A DNA stretch of 64,000 bases from Cladocopium goreaui (Eukaryota; Sar; Dinophyceae; Suessiales; Symbiodiniaceae): contig CAMXCT020001081.1 of assembly GCA_947184155.2 (NCBI GenBank), forward strand, positions 1 through 64,000, read 5' to 3'. The notes under the pieces were generated by a model. The model worked only from the letters and a program-made list of their open reading frames with translations. It was not told where the DNA came from and made no database searches. Position 1 is the first letter of the stretch, and the number at the start of each line of letters is the position of its first letter. Shown piece by piece: positions 33,287 through 45,524 of the stretch. The position numbers were made by a program, and so were the translations under genes.

Positions 33287-36200
33287 GTGCTTTGCGCTGC
33301 GATGATCCATGAACGAATCGCATTGTCAGTGTTTATTCCCTATGAAGTGACAAGTCCTTCAATATAATTATAATAGCTGGTTGGTGGTTTGGAACATTTT
33401 TATTTTTCCATAATATATGGGATAATCCTTCCCATTTACTAATATTTTTCAAGGTGGTTGAAACCACCAACCAGAATAGTAATAAATTTAGATGATATCA
33501 TTGATATCATGAATGTCTTTACTAATTCAACATGATTCAACTGTAGTACCTGAAATTAGATCCTGGGAGATCATGAACAGTTCTACCACCATCAATTGGG
33601 GGAACATGCCAAAATTAGACCCTAAACTCAACAATCAATACTTAATCTAGTTCTTCCCAACAGAGAATTATAATAGTATTACACCCCATATAGTTATCCA
33701 TAATTCATCAATAATTTACCATCTGGTAATTTAAGATCTAGCTATTGAAAATTGCCATTTATAGTTGATTTAAACCGTTAAAAAACATGATTTTCCATAG
33801 CTATGTTAGTTTACCAGAGGGTATCATCAGTAATAGCAGTTTCATCTCAACGCCAAGGCGTCGTGACAGCCCGCTGGACTGCTGCGACGTGCGCGGCCGC
33901 ACGCCGTTGATCTACGCCGCGGCGTTCGGCTCGGTCTCCATTGCGGGGAGACTTAGCAGCTGGGGAACGCTGGGGATGGATATCCAATGAATCAATGGGG
34001 TATGGCCAGTTAATATAGCCCAAGATAGCCCAGTATAACCAGTGAATATAGCACAGTATCAATGAATCCAGTATACATCATGAATATCCAGTGAATTTTT
34101 GCCAATTTTGATGATGGTATAGAATGGATTGTAATGGCATATCTAAGTGCCATAAGTCATTGGATACATAAACTACCAGTGAATATTGGGCTATACTGAC
34201 TGGTATAATAATGGGGTATATTCAGTGATTTCACTGGATATTTACTGGAGATATTCACCGGTGGTATATTAATAAAACTTGATATCTAGTGAATATTGGG
34301 GTATATAACCATGTAATTACCAGTAAATAATGGGAAAACATGTTTTTTTTACTGGATATATTCACTGGTATCCAGTGAATATTCAGCGAATCTGCTTGAG
34401 GATGTCCAGTGAATGTTGGGTAATGGTAGATACATGTAGAGACATAATATAGCCGACCAGTAAAGATTGGGGAACATCAAGGAATTAGAGTATTCTCTCT
34501 GTAAATATACATGGCCAAGAAAGATTCGGAGATAGTGAATATGGGGAAGATTTGGCGGATCGTTGTTAAATATCAGATGGGCTATCCAGTAAAGATATGT
34601 AAAGATTGGGGGAGAATCATAAAGTGTATATAGCCAAGATTAGCCAAGAATCAAGATGGAATCGATTGGGAATGGATCTGGATGAGCTGATGAGCTGAGC
34701 TGATGAGCTGATGTGTCCCGAACTGGGATGACCCCCGTCGGGAAGCAGTGTGACGAAGCGACCAAGGTTGAGTTTTTGCTCAACAAAGATGAGGCCAACC
34801 GGTGAAGTGCTGCATAGTGTAGTGCCCTTTTTTCGGGAAGAGGCATCAAGTGGGTCAAATGCAGTGTAAACAGAATCAATGACTAGTTTCTTTCAGTTTT
34901 GTCGGGACCAAATCCGTTGGGTTTGGGTAGTTCATTAGGTATCGCCGATGTGTGCAATGTGTGTCAGGTGTACGTGAACGCTATGGATGATACGCAGAAG
35001 ACTGCACTGCATCATGCAGCCCGTCACTCGCAGGCCACGACATAGGTTGAGAGGACCCAAAAAGCAGCTCGGAAACTGCCCCAGTTATAAGTTGGTTTAT
35101 CCACCCTTTAAACCGCCATGAACTATAGATATATCAAGTTGGTTGATAAAGTCATAAGACCCCATTGACTATAGATACATAGATGTACATATACAGATGG
35201 TATGCCATATATCTACCATTGGTCTTGAGGCATAGTCCAATGGTTCTCAGAAAGCCTTGGCAGGCTGAGATCTTGCGCCTCCTGCTGAATGCTGGAGCAA
35301 TGAGCGAAGCAAGAGATCACAACGGCTGCACGGCAGGAGGCTGAGTCGAGGAAGGGTCAGACCTTTACCACCTGGGAACTTGTTACATCCATTAATGATT
35401 TAATGGTGGTTCATATCCATTAATAATGGTTGGTCATGGGATGAACATAGATTACCATCTGGTGATTTAACAGTTTGCCATTGAAAAACAGTGATTTTCC
35501 ATAGTTATGGGACAGTTTACCAGAGGGTACCCAGAAAATTCTTCTATTTGCAGGATATGTTGAGATTCCACCATGTGTTCAAAAAGCTAGCATGCAACAG
35601 GCCATCAATACCAAGGCCCTGATGTTCTGTGCTGGCACTGGCAATGTGGCAGGTTTGCAAGTGGATGCCCCAGGGACTCTGGAAGTGACTTTCGCATAAT
35701 TTCGCTACAAGGGCAATATGGACATGTTTCAATATGTTTCAATATGTTTCAACGAGGGTATGGCGATGATTTGGAATAGTTTAACTATGTTTAACTCACA
35801 GACAGAACAGGTTCAAAAAAAAACACTCTTTTTTAGGATTGGATGTGACTTTTCTATCCTTTTGATACTTGTTGAGGGGTTGCAAAAGGTTTGCTGTATG
35901 GTTTTGGGATTGTCCAAGGCGCTCTTGGAAAAGCACGCCAATCCCTGTGTGGAAGACTATCAGGTCACCAGTGGTCTCAGTTTTTGTGCAGTTAGGGTGG
36001 CATTTGATTGGTATAACTATGGGGAATTAGAATGGAAAAACTTCTATAAATAGAGGTTTTACTGGAAGAATCACATATTCATAGCTGTTACATGATACAA
36101 CTATGGGATTCTAACCTCCATAAGTTGGGATATGGGGCCCATACAACTCTCGTGGAACTACACCCCAACGTTCTGGGCACCCAAAGCCACGTTGTGATGG

Positions 36201-37300
36201 TTACAGCAGTTTGCATGGATTTCCAGCAATCATATGACAAGTTGTTTTGCAGCATCAACTCTTGAGCCACATGTTCCTCAGGGAATCCTACAATCAAAGT
36301 TGTTCGTCAGATATTAACATGATTAGCTATTGACTTTATATATACAAATATATATATATATATATATACATTATATACTATGATATCATATATAACACAC
36401 ATACAGCTAGTGGTCATATTTTTCATGGGAAAGCCATGGTGTGGGGATCCCAGCCATGCTCGGACACCATCCCGTTTTTCTCAGGGTAACAGCGCGCTCT
36501 CCTACGCCAAAGACTTGAACCATGGGGAGGCTCACGAGATCAGAAGAAAGTTGGTAGATGAATGGATGATCTATTAATTAATTAATTAATGTGGTTAAAA
36601 CAATGTCATAAACCATCCATGACTGGGAATGGTAAACATAGCACCTATAAACATGGTGATGACTCTAGTTATTTTGATTTGGGGATGGTTTATGAAATTG
36701 TTTTAACCACAATAGAAAGTTTGATGGATTATGAACTATTGATTGATAAACTATTCATCACCCAATCTATTATTGATGGATTAATGGGAAACTAGTTATT
36801 TCTCTACTATATTAAATTCCTTGACATTAGTCAATTATTGGTTATTAGTGTAATATATTGTAATCATGTCTATGGACATATAATTGGAAACGACGGTAGC
36901 TTACTGGGTTGTAATGGGGAAACCAACAGTTTCTATGGAATATAGTCGGATATGATATATAAATATGTGTACATATATATGACATTATATGACTAACCAT
37001 AGTGGATGATATTTTGGTATGTCTTAACATTAGGTATACCCCCAGCTATAGTCATGGGAAGTTGATGATTCACCAAAAGATTCTTAGGGTACCCAGACGA
37101 ACCTATTTATGTCTCTCGCATATGCTTGATTGATGTGAATGTGTCAACCATAATTAGTGGCCAACACACAAAAACACACATGTCAAGTTGTACGTATGTA
37201 AGATTCATGTTTTATGTTTGACATCCATGAGTTGGATGATCAACTTAATTCTGAATCATATGGCCAGATCGTCGAGAAGCTCATAGCAGTGCGGAGCTTG
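33287..37300 (+). CDS. Ankyrin-repeat protein, spread over short exons
   Basis: Exons: 33287-33328; 33858-33933 (VRGRTPLIYAAAFGS); 34708-34793 (DVSRTGMTPVGKQCDEATKV then EFLLNKDE); 34968-35033 (NAMDDTQKTALHHAARHSQ); 35264-35332 (AEILRLLLNAGAMSEARDHN then GCT); 35616 to about 35650 (ALMFCAGTGNV); 35919-35963 (ALLEKHANPCVEDYQ); 36485-36538 (GNSALSYAKDLNHGEAHE); 37268-37300 (IVEKLIAVRSL). Read in order they give consecutive ankyrin repeats (D..G.TALH.AA..........LLL.AGA). Most junctions are phase 0, several use GC donors, and several introns carry the same 5-8 bases at both ends. Ankyrin repeats bind proteins; the partner is unknown. The 35650-35919 junction is not resolved. Confidence 0.75.
33377..33474. 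mobile_element. MITE family 2, copy 2
   Basis: Left end CTGGTTGGTGGTTTGGAACA, right end GAAACCACCAACCAG; flanked by AATAG on both sides. Lies in an intron of the ankyrin gene. Confidence 0.8.
33717..33823. mobile_element. MITE family 1 copy
   Basis: Ends TACCATCTGGTAATTTAAG and TTAGTTTACCAGAGGGTA; the inner stem carries the TCCATAGCTATG block of the other copies. Located 34 bp upstream of an ankyrin exon. Confidence 0.75.
33985..34650. repeat. Degenerate repeats of CCAGTGAATATTGGG
   Basis: More than ten scattered versions of CAGTGAATAT and its complement in an ankyrin-gene intron, without a fixed period. Confidence 0.6.
35453..35529. mobile_element. MITE family 1 copy, short form
   Basis: Ends TACCATCTGGTGATTTAACA and CAGTTTACCAGAGGGTA, only 77 bp, in the intron between two ankyrin exons. 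Confidence 0.75.
36591..36710. mobile_element. MITE family 3
   Basis: 120 bp with 28-bp terminal inverted repeats (GTGGTTAAAACAATGTCATA...) matching at 27 of 28 positions, flanked by AAT on both sides. Lies in the last ankyrin-gene intron seen. Confidence 0.85.
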
Positions 37301-37830
37301 GTAGTGAGCGAGCAGACCTGGAAGCCTGGGGGTATCAGGACATTTGCCAAAGATATCCCCAGACTATAGTGGTAGAGGCAAAGATATCATGATGAAATCT
37401 ACGGTTATAACATAGTTTGCAATAGTAGCAATGACAATAGAAAATACTGAGAATGATTATGGCAGTGGAAAAACATAATGGTGTATCATGATATTTGATA
37501 GTTACCCATGCTTGAAGTGTACTCAAACGGGATTTTGGGTAGCACTGTGCCATCCGAAAAGAAGCTGAGGCTGGTGCCGTCGAGGTGGGAGCAACTGCTG
37601 TGTATGGGTCGTTGTGGGTAATATAAAGTAGTATAATTATGTGGGAAACCAGGAAACCGAATAGTAATACCAAGAATCAACTACGAGTAACTATCATTTG
37701 GGGCTGGTTTTTCAGTTTATCCATGTAGATTATCCCACCCACGCATGATGATCTTGGAGATGGTTTATGCGGTTTCCCAAATCAATACCATAGATATTGC
37801 TGTGTGTGGAAGATTTTGGAGACTCAAAAG

Positions 37831-40800
37831 GGATCAACAGCTGGTATTGCCGACGGAGGAAGCTCAAAATGAAGAAAGCTCAGTTGTGGACTTAGAAGCT
37901 GCCCTGAGAGTGTGGATGTACATCATTGTACATCATAGTGTCGCTTATGACCAGTGCGAGCAGAAGTTGATTTGGACGTTTACAGATCTGCTTCAAAGCA
38001 ATTGTGAGGTGCAAAAGAACAGAAAGAGACGAGTCAGGACAGAACAGTGATGTTCTTGGACACTCAACACATTGGTACTAGATGGTACTAGTATATTATA
38101 TAATATATAGTAGTTGATATTAGCCTATAGTTAAACTTAGTTATTTAATTGCCCTTTCAGTTCCATCAGTTGTTGAATTCGGGTTGAGCCACAAAGGGCT
38201 TGTTGTCACAGGACTGAGACCGTAGCTCAAGCTGACCTTGTGCCTTGGCAGCGATGCATTCTGTGAAGTCACTTGGAGTGACGTATTCCCTTTTGTCATA
38301 GTGCTGTTTGCAATGTTATATGATGCTATGTTTTGTTCCCATGTCCAAAAGCCTCAAGAGTTCACAATCCTATTTTGCAGCCGAAATCTCAGCATTCCAT
38401 GGATCCATTTCCAGGAAGAGGCAGTACAAGTAGCTTTGGAGGTCTTGGAGCCAGGCAGGCTGTGATGGATGCATGTGAAACGCAGTTCTGGGGCTGCATC
38501 TGTAAAACATGTCTTGTGAGTTGCCATTCTGGGTACTCTGTGAACTGCCCAATGAGTTATGAAATGTTATGAAAAAACTCGTTGGTTGAGACCTGCACTT
38601 TGCAGCCGTGACTGGGAATTTTGCAAGCTCATCGAATGTTCACCGAAAAATTATCCTCACAAAGCTCACTCATGTAGCCAGCCAGATTTGGGAGGAAAAC
38701 CGAATAATATCACTGGTATCACCAATCAACTCAGTGTGGTGTGGCAAAGGGCTTAAGATTGAACCTCTTTTAGCTGATTGTGCAGCCTAATCCTTGGTCA
38801 GTTTCAATCCAGTTTACAAACGGATATCATGCACAATCAATCAAATTTATGAGAAGATAGTGACTCAGCATTATCAGACAGTCATTTTTGCAGTTAAATA
38901 GGTTGCTAATGTCATACCTGATGACTCCACTCGTCGGTTCCTGTCACTTCCGCCAGGCCTTTCAGAAGAGGAGCAGCGCCGCAGTGCGGCAGAGAAACGC
39001 CTAGAGGAGCTGTTGCACGGCTCCAGTCTGCGGGATGTAGAGGCCAGGGGACCGTCATGAATTTGGGATCTCAATCTTTGGTGAACCGCTGTAGATCATT
39101 TTTCCAAGGGAAACCATGGGTTGTCCACCCCCGGATATATTTTCTGGTGAATGATTGGAAGATTGGGTGTTGTTTGAGGTTCATCGATGGGATGAGTGGT
39201 TGAACAATGTTGAACATAATTAGATGATATTAGATGTTCAGGGGTATCTAAGGTTCTGCAAAGTTCCATTAAAAAAAATGGTTTTTGAGACCCAGAGCAC
39301 CAGACTTGACCTGCAGGCAGCTTTGGAAGGTGCTCGTCAAGCTGGCGTTGGTGCCCCTGGTGGTGCATGATGTGTGGCCCAGGGATGACAGACAAACTAT
39401 GACAAAACGCTCCGTTCTTATCTGTTCTTCCCGTGGGGTCCAGTGAAGTACAGTTGTGGATCAAATTTGGATACCACAAACCTTGGATTTGTTGAAGCTC
39501 CAAAATGTTGGCTGTAAGGACAAGCAACGGCTGCCCTTAAAATGTGACCAGACGAGCTGTGGCTTTGGGTCAATTGTGGTCAACTCTGAGGTCAAGGACG
39601 AGGCCCTCTTGAACGCCGCCAACAAGAGACTAGAAGAGTTGCAGGCGCTGACCGCAAGCATCGATTGAGCACTGCTCTACTTTCTGGATCTTTCTCGTAA
39701 TCGATGGAAAATTGCAGCGTTTTTGTTTGTGAAATCATCTACAATAATCTACAATTGGGTCATATTGGGTAATTTTCCATAGATTTTTTTGATGAACAGA
39801 TGATCCAATGTCCCCAGCATTTTGAGCCATGGACCGCATGGTGTCGAACGACAGGAGCGAGACCAGGCCTTGGATCATTTGCTGGCGGCCATCGATGAGC
39901 AGCCCTGGCGCTGTTGGGTTTTTGAGCTGGGACATTTAGCTGGGATTGATAGATTCATGATGTTTATGATGGTTCTTCAGAAGTTCTTCATGTTTCAGAA
40001 TTGTTATATCATGGTTCATCATGTTTCAGCATCTCTCATCCCTAAAATATAGTTGGGTGATGATGCCAATTCTTTTAACACGTGATATCTTGTTCGTTCT
40101 GGGCATTTCATGAGTTGCCAGGATCCAGCAGCAGAAGAGCAAGCCAGTTGGCATGCAGGGTTTGGCGTCCTTAGAGGAGGCGCACGGCACTTGCACTTTG
40201 ATAAGGGACTGGAGAGGATGGAGGTCACACCAGTAATATCCAATAATCTATCAAATTGCTAAAAGGTATTTGTCAAACCACAGTTAAACATGTATTTTCC
40301 TTATCCTTATTGGTTCCGGAAGTTTATTTGTGCCACCGACTTTGGAGAGTGATGGTCAAAGCACTTTTGATTCCACGCAGGCATTGCAAAAAGCAAAGGA
40401 AAAGGGCCTGAGCACTCAGTTGATGGACAGCTTTTGATGAAGAATGGCAGATGGCAGATGCAACCCGAAAAGGGTCCGTTTGTTCGGATACTTTGGCCAT
40501 AATCTCCCATTTAGATGGCTTAGATCAAAAAACCACCAGGCATCCTTACTTTCCTTGGTACCCCTGCCATCGAGAGCCCAGGCGTGGCAGAGAAGGACTT
40601 GGAGCCTGGGCAACGGGTTGGTGGCTCAGTTTGGGTGTCATCAATGATGATGGTTGGTAGCTGCATCATTCTGAATTGCTGCAACTCCAAAATTGCCAAG
40701 TGCTTTATACTTTCGCCGGAACATGAGTGCGCGTTGCTTTTTTCTGCACTCGCAGATTGTCCGTTCAACCGTTCAACAATAACATGTTTTTCCAGATCTG

Positions 40801-42830
40801 CATGACCATCAGTACCCTGCAGGTCTTCCAAGAAGAAGTTCCAAGAGCGAAGGCGCGTCAGCAGTTGCGAGAAGCCCAAAATAACGATGCCAGTCGGGGC
40901 CTTGGTGAGGAGACAGGGCTACGGGGGGTCAAGATTCAAGGTCCACCGAACCCACTGATCCAAGTACTGTACTTCATCCGTGGCGAAATGCAATTTATAA
41001 TTCAGCTTGAACCCCCCAAAAAAGCATCCAACAATTGGGGATTTCGTAGGATTGCCCCATTAGAAATGAGTAAATCATCCCATCTAACAAGCAACTAAAA
41101 AAAAAAAGTTCTGACGTCCCAAGGCTTTTGATCCCTTGGAACCTCCCAACAATCAGGTGCCCTGCGCGACGCCATTGCGGCGGCCAAGAATTGCCAGCTC
41201 CCCGAGGAGGAGATGCAGCCCTTCGAGGACAGCCACGGTGGATTTTTACCCCAGGCAGCCTAGCATGGCCAGCTTTTTATGGGAGAAGATCTTCATTGAC
41301 CATCGATCCTTTTTTTGGGGGGGTAGCTATGGGTAGCTAATTTTCAGGCACAGCCACAGAGATAGAGATGGATGATGGATGTTGACAGTTGAGTTTGACA
41401 TCCCGAAAGATGTAGATCTGGGATTCATCGGCAGGAACTGCTTCGGGGTGCCGAATCAAAGGAAGCAGCTGAGGTGGGCGATGATGTTGGCCATTGGGCG
41501 GGTAAAATGGGTCATTTTGATTTAGGGCTAAGAACACTGTGGTTTCCGATAGATTCAACAGATTGAACCATAAACCAACCCAGTGGACGTCAGTGGATTT
41601 CTATAGTTCTGTTCGTTCAACTGTTTTTGAGGGTTGGGAAATGCCTATTGGAGACCGAAGAATGAGGAAGATCCTGGGCAAATGGCACCATGCGGATGCC
41701 ACGGCAGGCAGCTCTAAAGAAGGCCCAAGAATCCAGAGATATTGCGGCCTTGAAGTTTGCGCTACAGCAGGTGGGGGATTGGGATGGATGTGATTGAAAA
41801 TTATTGAGGTTTATGTTGCGATGTAGATGATATGTGTGTTGAACATATTGTTGAACAAGAATTTTGAATGTTACATGTTTTATATAGTTTAAATATGTTT
41901 AAATTGTTTGTTCATCCACGCGTTTAGTTTGCTCGTCGACGAACTCAGCTGTCCTGCAAGGCAAGGGAGGCTGGCGTGGATGCCAACGTGATTTCAGAGG
42001 CTGAGGAGATCTTAAAAGTGGAGGCCGTTTCTGCCACGGAATCGGGGGCTGTTGGACTTCTGGATCGAATGTGCTGAGGAGTCATAGAACTCTCGCTATA
42101 TCAATTTTGCTTATTATGCCATTATGCTGGATAAATTTTAGACCATTTTAGACCCTGGATCCTAAGGATTCTTAAGGTAAGTCCATGCTTCTTTATGGCC
42201 TACATCTTTGGGTGGAGACGTCTTTTTGATGTTTGTGCAGGCCCCGAAGCATGAAGCCCGGCAGCAGATGGCAACCCAATTGGCCAAGGCTGGGATCTGG
42301 CCTCAGAATGACAATGCCCAACAGCGAAGAGAATACCAAGTATGATCATTTCCACTTAGATGGTTTCTTACCCCCTGATATTCAAAGCCAAACTTGACTT
42401 TTTCATGGTTTAGGCGTGGGATCTATTCTATTTCCCAGCTATTCCAAGTATTTTAGACGCTGGCAGGTGAGCAATGCAGGTGATGAAGGTCCATCCCTGG
42501 AAGACCTCAACTTGTGTGGAGCTCAGCCTCAGAGTTTACGCCTAAAACCCAACCTGGGAAGGAGGGAATAAAATGGAATCATCAAATGTAAAATATGATC
42601 CATGGGCCAGGATTGAAAGATTGGGCCAGGGTTTTTGTTCATGAAGTGGACATCGAAAAACATGGGAAGATTCAAGCTGAACACTGGCACCCATCGGCAG
42701 ATTTCCCACATAGCCGCAGTGGATGGGATGTTCCAGCTGCACATCACCTCCTCCCAGGCTACAGGAAGCGATCGACCAAGCCAAGTCGGTGCAGCTGCCA
42801 GAAGAAGAGTTTGGACCTCACATGGCCCAG
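37831..42830 (+). CDS. Helical-repeat protein ('A..AGV...A...L' repeats), many short exons
   Basis: Exons: 37831-37909 (SSVVDLEAALR); 38957-39042 (LSEEEQRRSAAEKRLEELLH); 39290-39346 (RLDLQAALEGARQAG); 39591-39653 (VKDEALLNAANKRLEELQAL); about 40381-40425 (ALQKAKEKGLSTQLM); 40823-40904 (VPRAKARQQLREAQ); 41157-41237 (ALRDAIAAAKNCQLPEEE); 41712-41770 (ALKKAQESRDIAALKFALQQ); 41928-42023 (AREAGVDANVISEAEEILKV); 42241-42339 (ARQQMATQLAKAGIWPQ); 42768-42830 (LQEAIDQAKSVQLPEEEFGP). Each exon carries about one alpha-helical hairpin of a common pattern, and phases agree at several junctions (40904/41157, 41237/41712, 42023/42241). Donors include GT, GC and possibly GA. It probably continues the ankyrin gene. 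Role unknown; such arrays are usually structural or protein-binding. Confidence 0.65.
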
Positions 42831-44533
42831 GTGTTGTTTTTTAGATGGGAAGTGAGTTGGGGTTGTATGAAAATTCTGGGAAAACAACCAAATCCAGTAG
42901 TTAAGGATGATTTTCCCAAGTGTTATGATAATTTAGGGTATATCGGTATACCATGGCATACCTTGTTTTTAGACACAACCAGCTATATAATCTTTTGAAA
43001 GATGGGGGGCTAAAGATGGGGACACTGCTATGGATGGGTTGTGCATGTCCAAAGCCCAGAGTGCAAGACACTGGTCCATCAAGGTTCAAACTGGGGCCCC
43101 CAGTTGTTAATTGTCCCCAGTGATGTTTGTTGGTTATAGTTGCTCTACAAATCCAATCAACTGCAGTTATACCAGTAGTACCGCACAAGGCGCTGGCGGA
43201 AGTTTCAAGGATAGGACACTATAGGAGAGGTGAGTTGTTGTGATGCATGGATGGCAGAGCGAATCCACTGATGGACCGAAAGGTGGTTGGAGTTGTGTTT
43301 TTTGGAGTGGTTGCAATGGTTGCAGTGGTCACCTCACCCACGACTGCTGGATGTAGTGTGGTGTAGTGCAGCTGTAGTTGTAGTTGTAGTTATAGTCACG
43401 AAAGGTAGCGTCAGCTACCTGAGTTCTCCGTGCTTCAGCACAAGCTTAGGGGGTATTGGGGGGCCAGCCCGTGGAATTCATGGAATTCTCGCCGTTATGT
43501 ATTGGATATCAATTATAAGGGGGGGGCCCCCCCCCCCCCGAAAATGGTCATGGGTTCAATTCCCACGGGTGACGCGGTCACGGGCCCCCACATTAGAGGC
43601 ACACTTTCAATGAGGGAGATGTCCCTGTAGTCCAGCATAATTGGTATGCTTCAGCCTCAATAACAGCTGCTGCAAGGGGTCTTAAAAAGGGGTTTTAAAT
43701 AAACCCCTTTTCGTGCATCATTTCACGCAGCACAAGACACAGTGTCATGCAGTCATGCTCTGGATAAAATCATCTTAGACTGCGCAAAAACGTTTTTGGT
43801 GTATCATCTTAGGGGCGCAGCATTTTGACACCACTCCTCTCCCACTACACTACCTTTTGTCCGCCTCCGCCTGCTCTCAAGTGTAGTGGAGTTAGTTGTA
43901 GTTGTAGGTCTAAAATCTTCCTAAAGGGTGCCTGCTCGTACTGGAGGGTATGTGTTTTGCACGCTCTGACTTGGAAATGTGCTTCGCGCCAGAACGGCGT
44001 GCACTTTTTCGACATCTCAACTTCCAAAAGTGCTCCGAGAAGTGTGTGCTTTGTGCATTTTGACTTGGGAATGTGCTTTGCGCCACAACAGTGTGCACTT
44101 TTTCGACATCTCCACTTCCAAAAGTGCTTTGAACGTGGGTGTTTTTAGTTTTTTTGCTTGTGCTTCGTGTCACAACGGCGTGCAGCTTTTCATCTCTCAT
44201 GTGGCCAGATGGCTCCGCACCCGCCGCTTTAGCGAGCCTACTTTTCGACCCTCCGGAACCACAAATCATTGGAAAGACACAGTCTGCACCTTCTTTCTTC
44301 TCACACTTTCTCTTCTCTGATCTTCTCTCTTCTGCTCTTCTCCTCTCTAACTCTTCCCACCTCTGCTTTTCCATCTGTCCATACTGTCGGAATTTTGACT
44401 TCTACACTCCCTTCGATCATATATCATGTTAGTTTAAACCACTTCGTTTTATAGATCTCACATATTATTTTTGAATTTCTAAACCAACTTCCCTCAGGGG
44501 AAACAAGGAGTCAAACCATGTCAAGCCCTCAAG
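42831..44533. other. Non-coding stretch with a G/C homopolymer palindrome and a dispersed repeat
   Basis: At 43519-43539 a run of eight G meets a run of thirteen C. The dispersed repeat copy B occupies 43925-44420. No exon is supported. Confidence 0.5.
43925..44420 (-). repeat. Dispersed repeat, copy B (inverted partner of 23488-23950)
   Basis: Read on the minus strand it starts at about 44420 with ATCGAAGGGAGTGTAGAAGT and passes through the same purine-rich tract, GAGGGTCGAAAAGTAGGCTC and GTGCACGCCGTTCTGGCGCG landmarks, with its own two to three tandem units (TTTTTCGACATCTC...CTTCCAAAAGTGCT). Confidence 0.85.
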
Positions 44534-44599
44534 GTATGCTCGAGCCCTGACCATCCTAGCCCAAGAACAGAGGGCCACCTGCAAAGCAGAGGTGCCAGT
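44534..44599 (+). CDS. Isolated exon candidate
   Basis: The frame YARALTILAQEQRATCKAEV lies between CCTCAAG and a GTGGTGAGA donor. Helical and similar in style to the helical-repeat exons upstream, so it may be the last exon of that gene. Confidence 0.35.
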
Positions 44600-45524
44600 G
44601 GTGAGAGCCATGGGTCTGCGGATATTCCATGAATTTCATGGGGGTATTAATATAGCAATCCCCAAAAAGAATCGAAAAGATAAAAACCGGATGAAATTGG
44701 TAGAATCCCGAATCCCACTAAAATAGTTGTGGGTTATTTTTTTGGGGGGGATCACTATATACTTGAATTACAATCAAATTTTCTGTGGGAATGCGCTCTA
44801 TACATAATATATACCCTAGGCGTCACTGTTGAAGTTTAACTTCGACATGCAGAGATGCTATGTTTGGCCAGCCAAACATCGAAGTTGTGAAAAGCTTGGA
44901 TTTATGAACTTCTACATTCCCTATAATGCTGCTATTGTCCCATGGTCCCATTGGGCTCAAATCTCAAGCCTTGCCCCATTCCATGAAACGCGCCTTGTCC
45001 AAAAGCCAGGGGCTGAGAATTGCAAGGTGTCAAGTGGGCATTGTGATCATCATCCCATATGATCCTGCGCCCTTTTTTGCATACTCACCAAAGGAAAGCG
45101 TCAACTTAGCAGGAAGCGAGGTGCCTCCCCGGCCGTGCCATGGTGTGGGTCAAAGTTAATTGGGAAGTGGATTTCAGCAAATTCAACCCCTATAGGGCCT
45201 AGGAGGATCATTTTAATTCTATCCAAGTGCTAGGATGTGGAGTTGTTTTGACACAGGGTGTATCACAATCAAAGTACCATGTTTCAATGGGAGATAAATA
45301 AGAGGATCGTAATCCATACCCCATGTCCAAACAAATCCATGCACCAACTGTTCAAAGTTTTCCGACATCTTTGACCCAATTCATGTGCGCCCGCCCGCTT
45401 CATAGAGGGTACCTGGCTGACATTGCACACAAAAAACGTCAACAAACCAAATTCTGATGAAACATAATTTGTTCGTTTTAAGTTTTAAGTTTTGTTTGCC
45501 AGATTCTTATCCCACCACGCAGCC

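Noticed and set aside
38219-38232. CCGTAGCTCAAG, resembling both ends of the dinoflagellate spliced leader
   Set aside because: Nine central bases are missing; a 12-base split match is not convincing.
43519-43539. G8C13 homopolymer palindrome as a regulatory structure
   Set aside because: Such runs are also typical assembly or sequencing artefacts; nothing nearby supports a function.
43540-43580. tRNA-like B box (GGTTCAATTCC) after the G/C run
   Set aside because: The T stem is imperfect and no D arm, anticodon arm or acceptor stem can be drawn around it.
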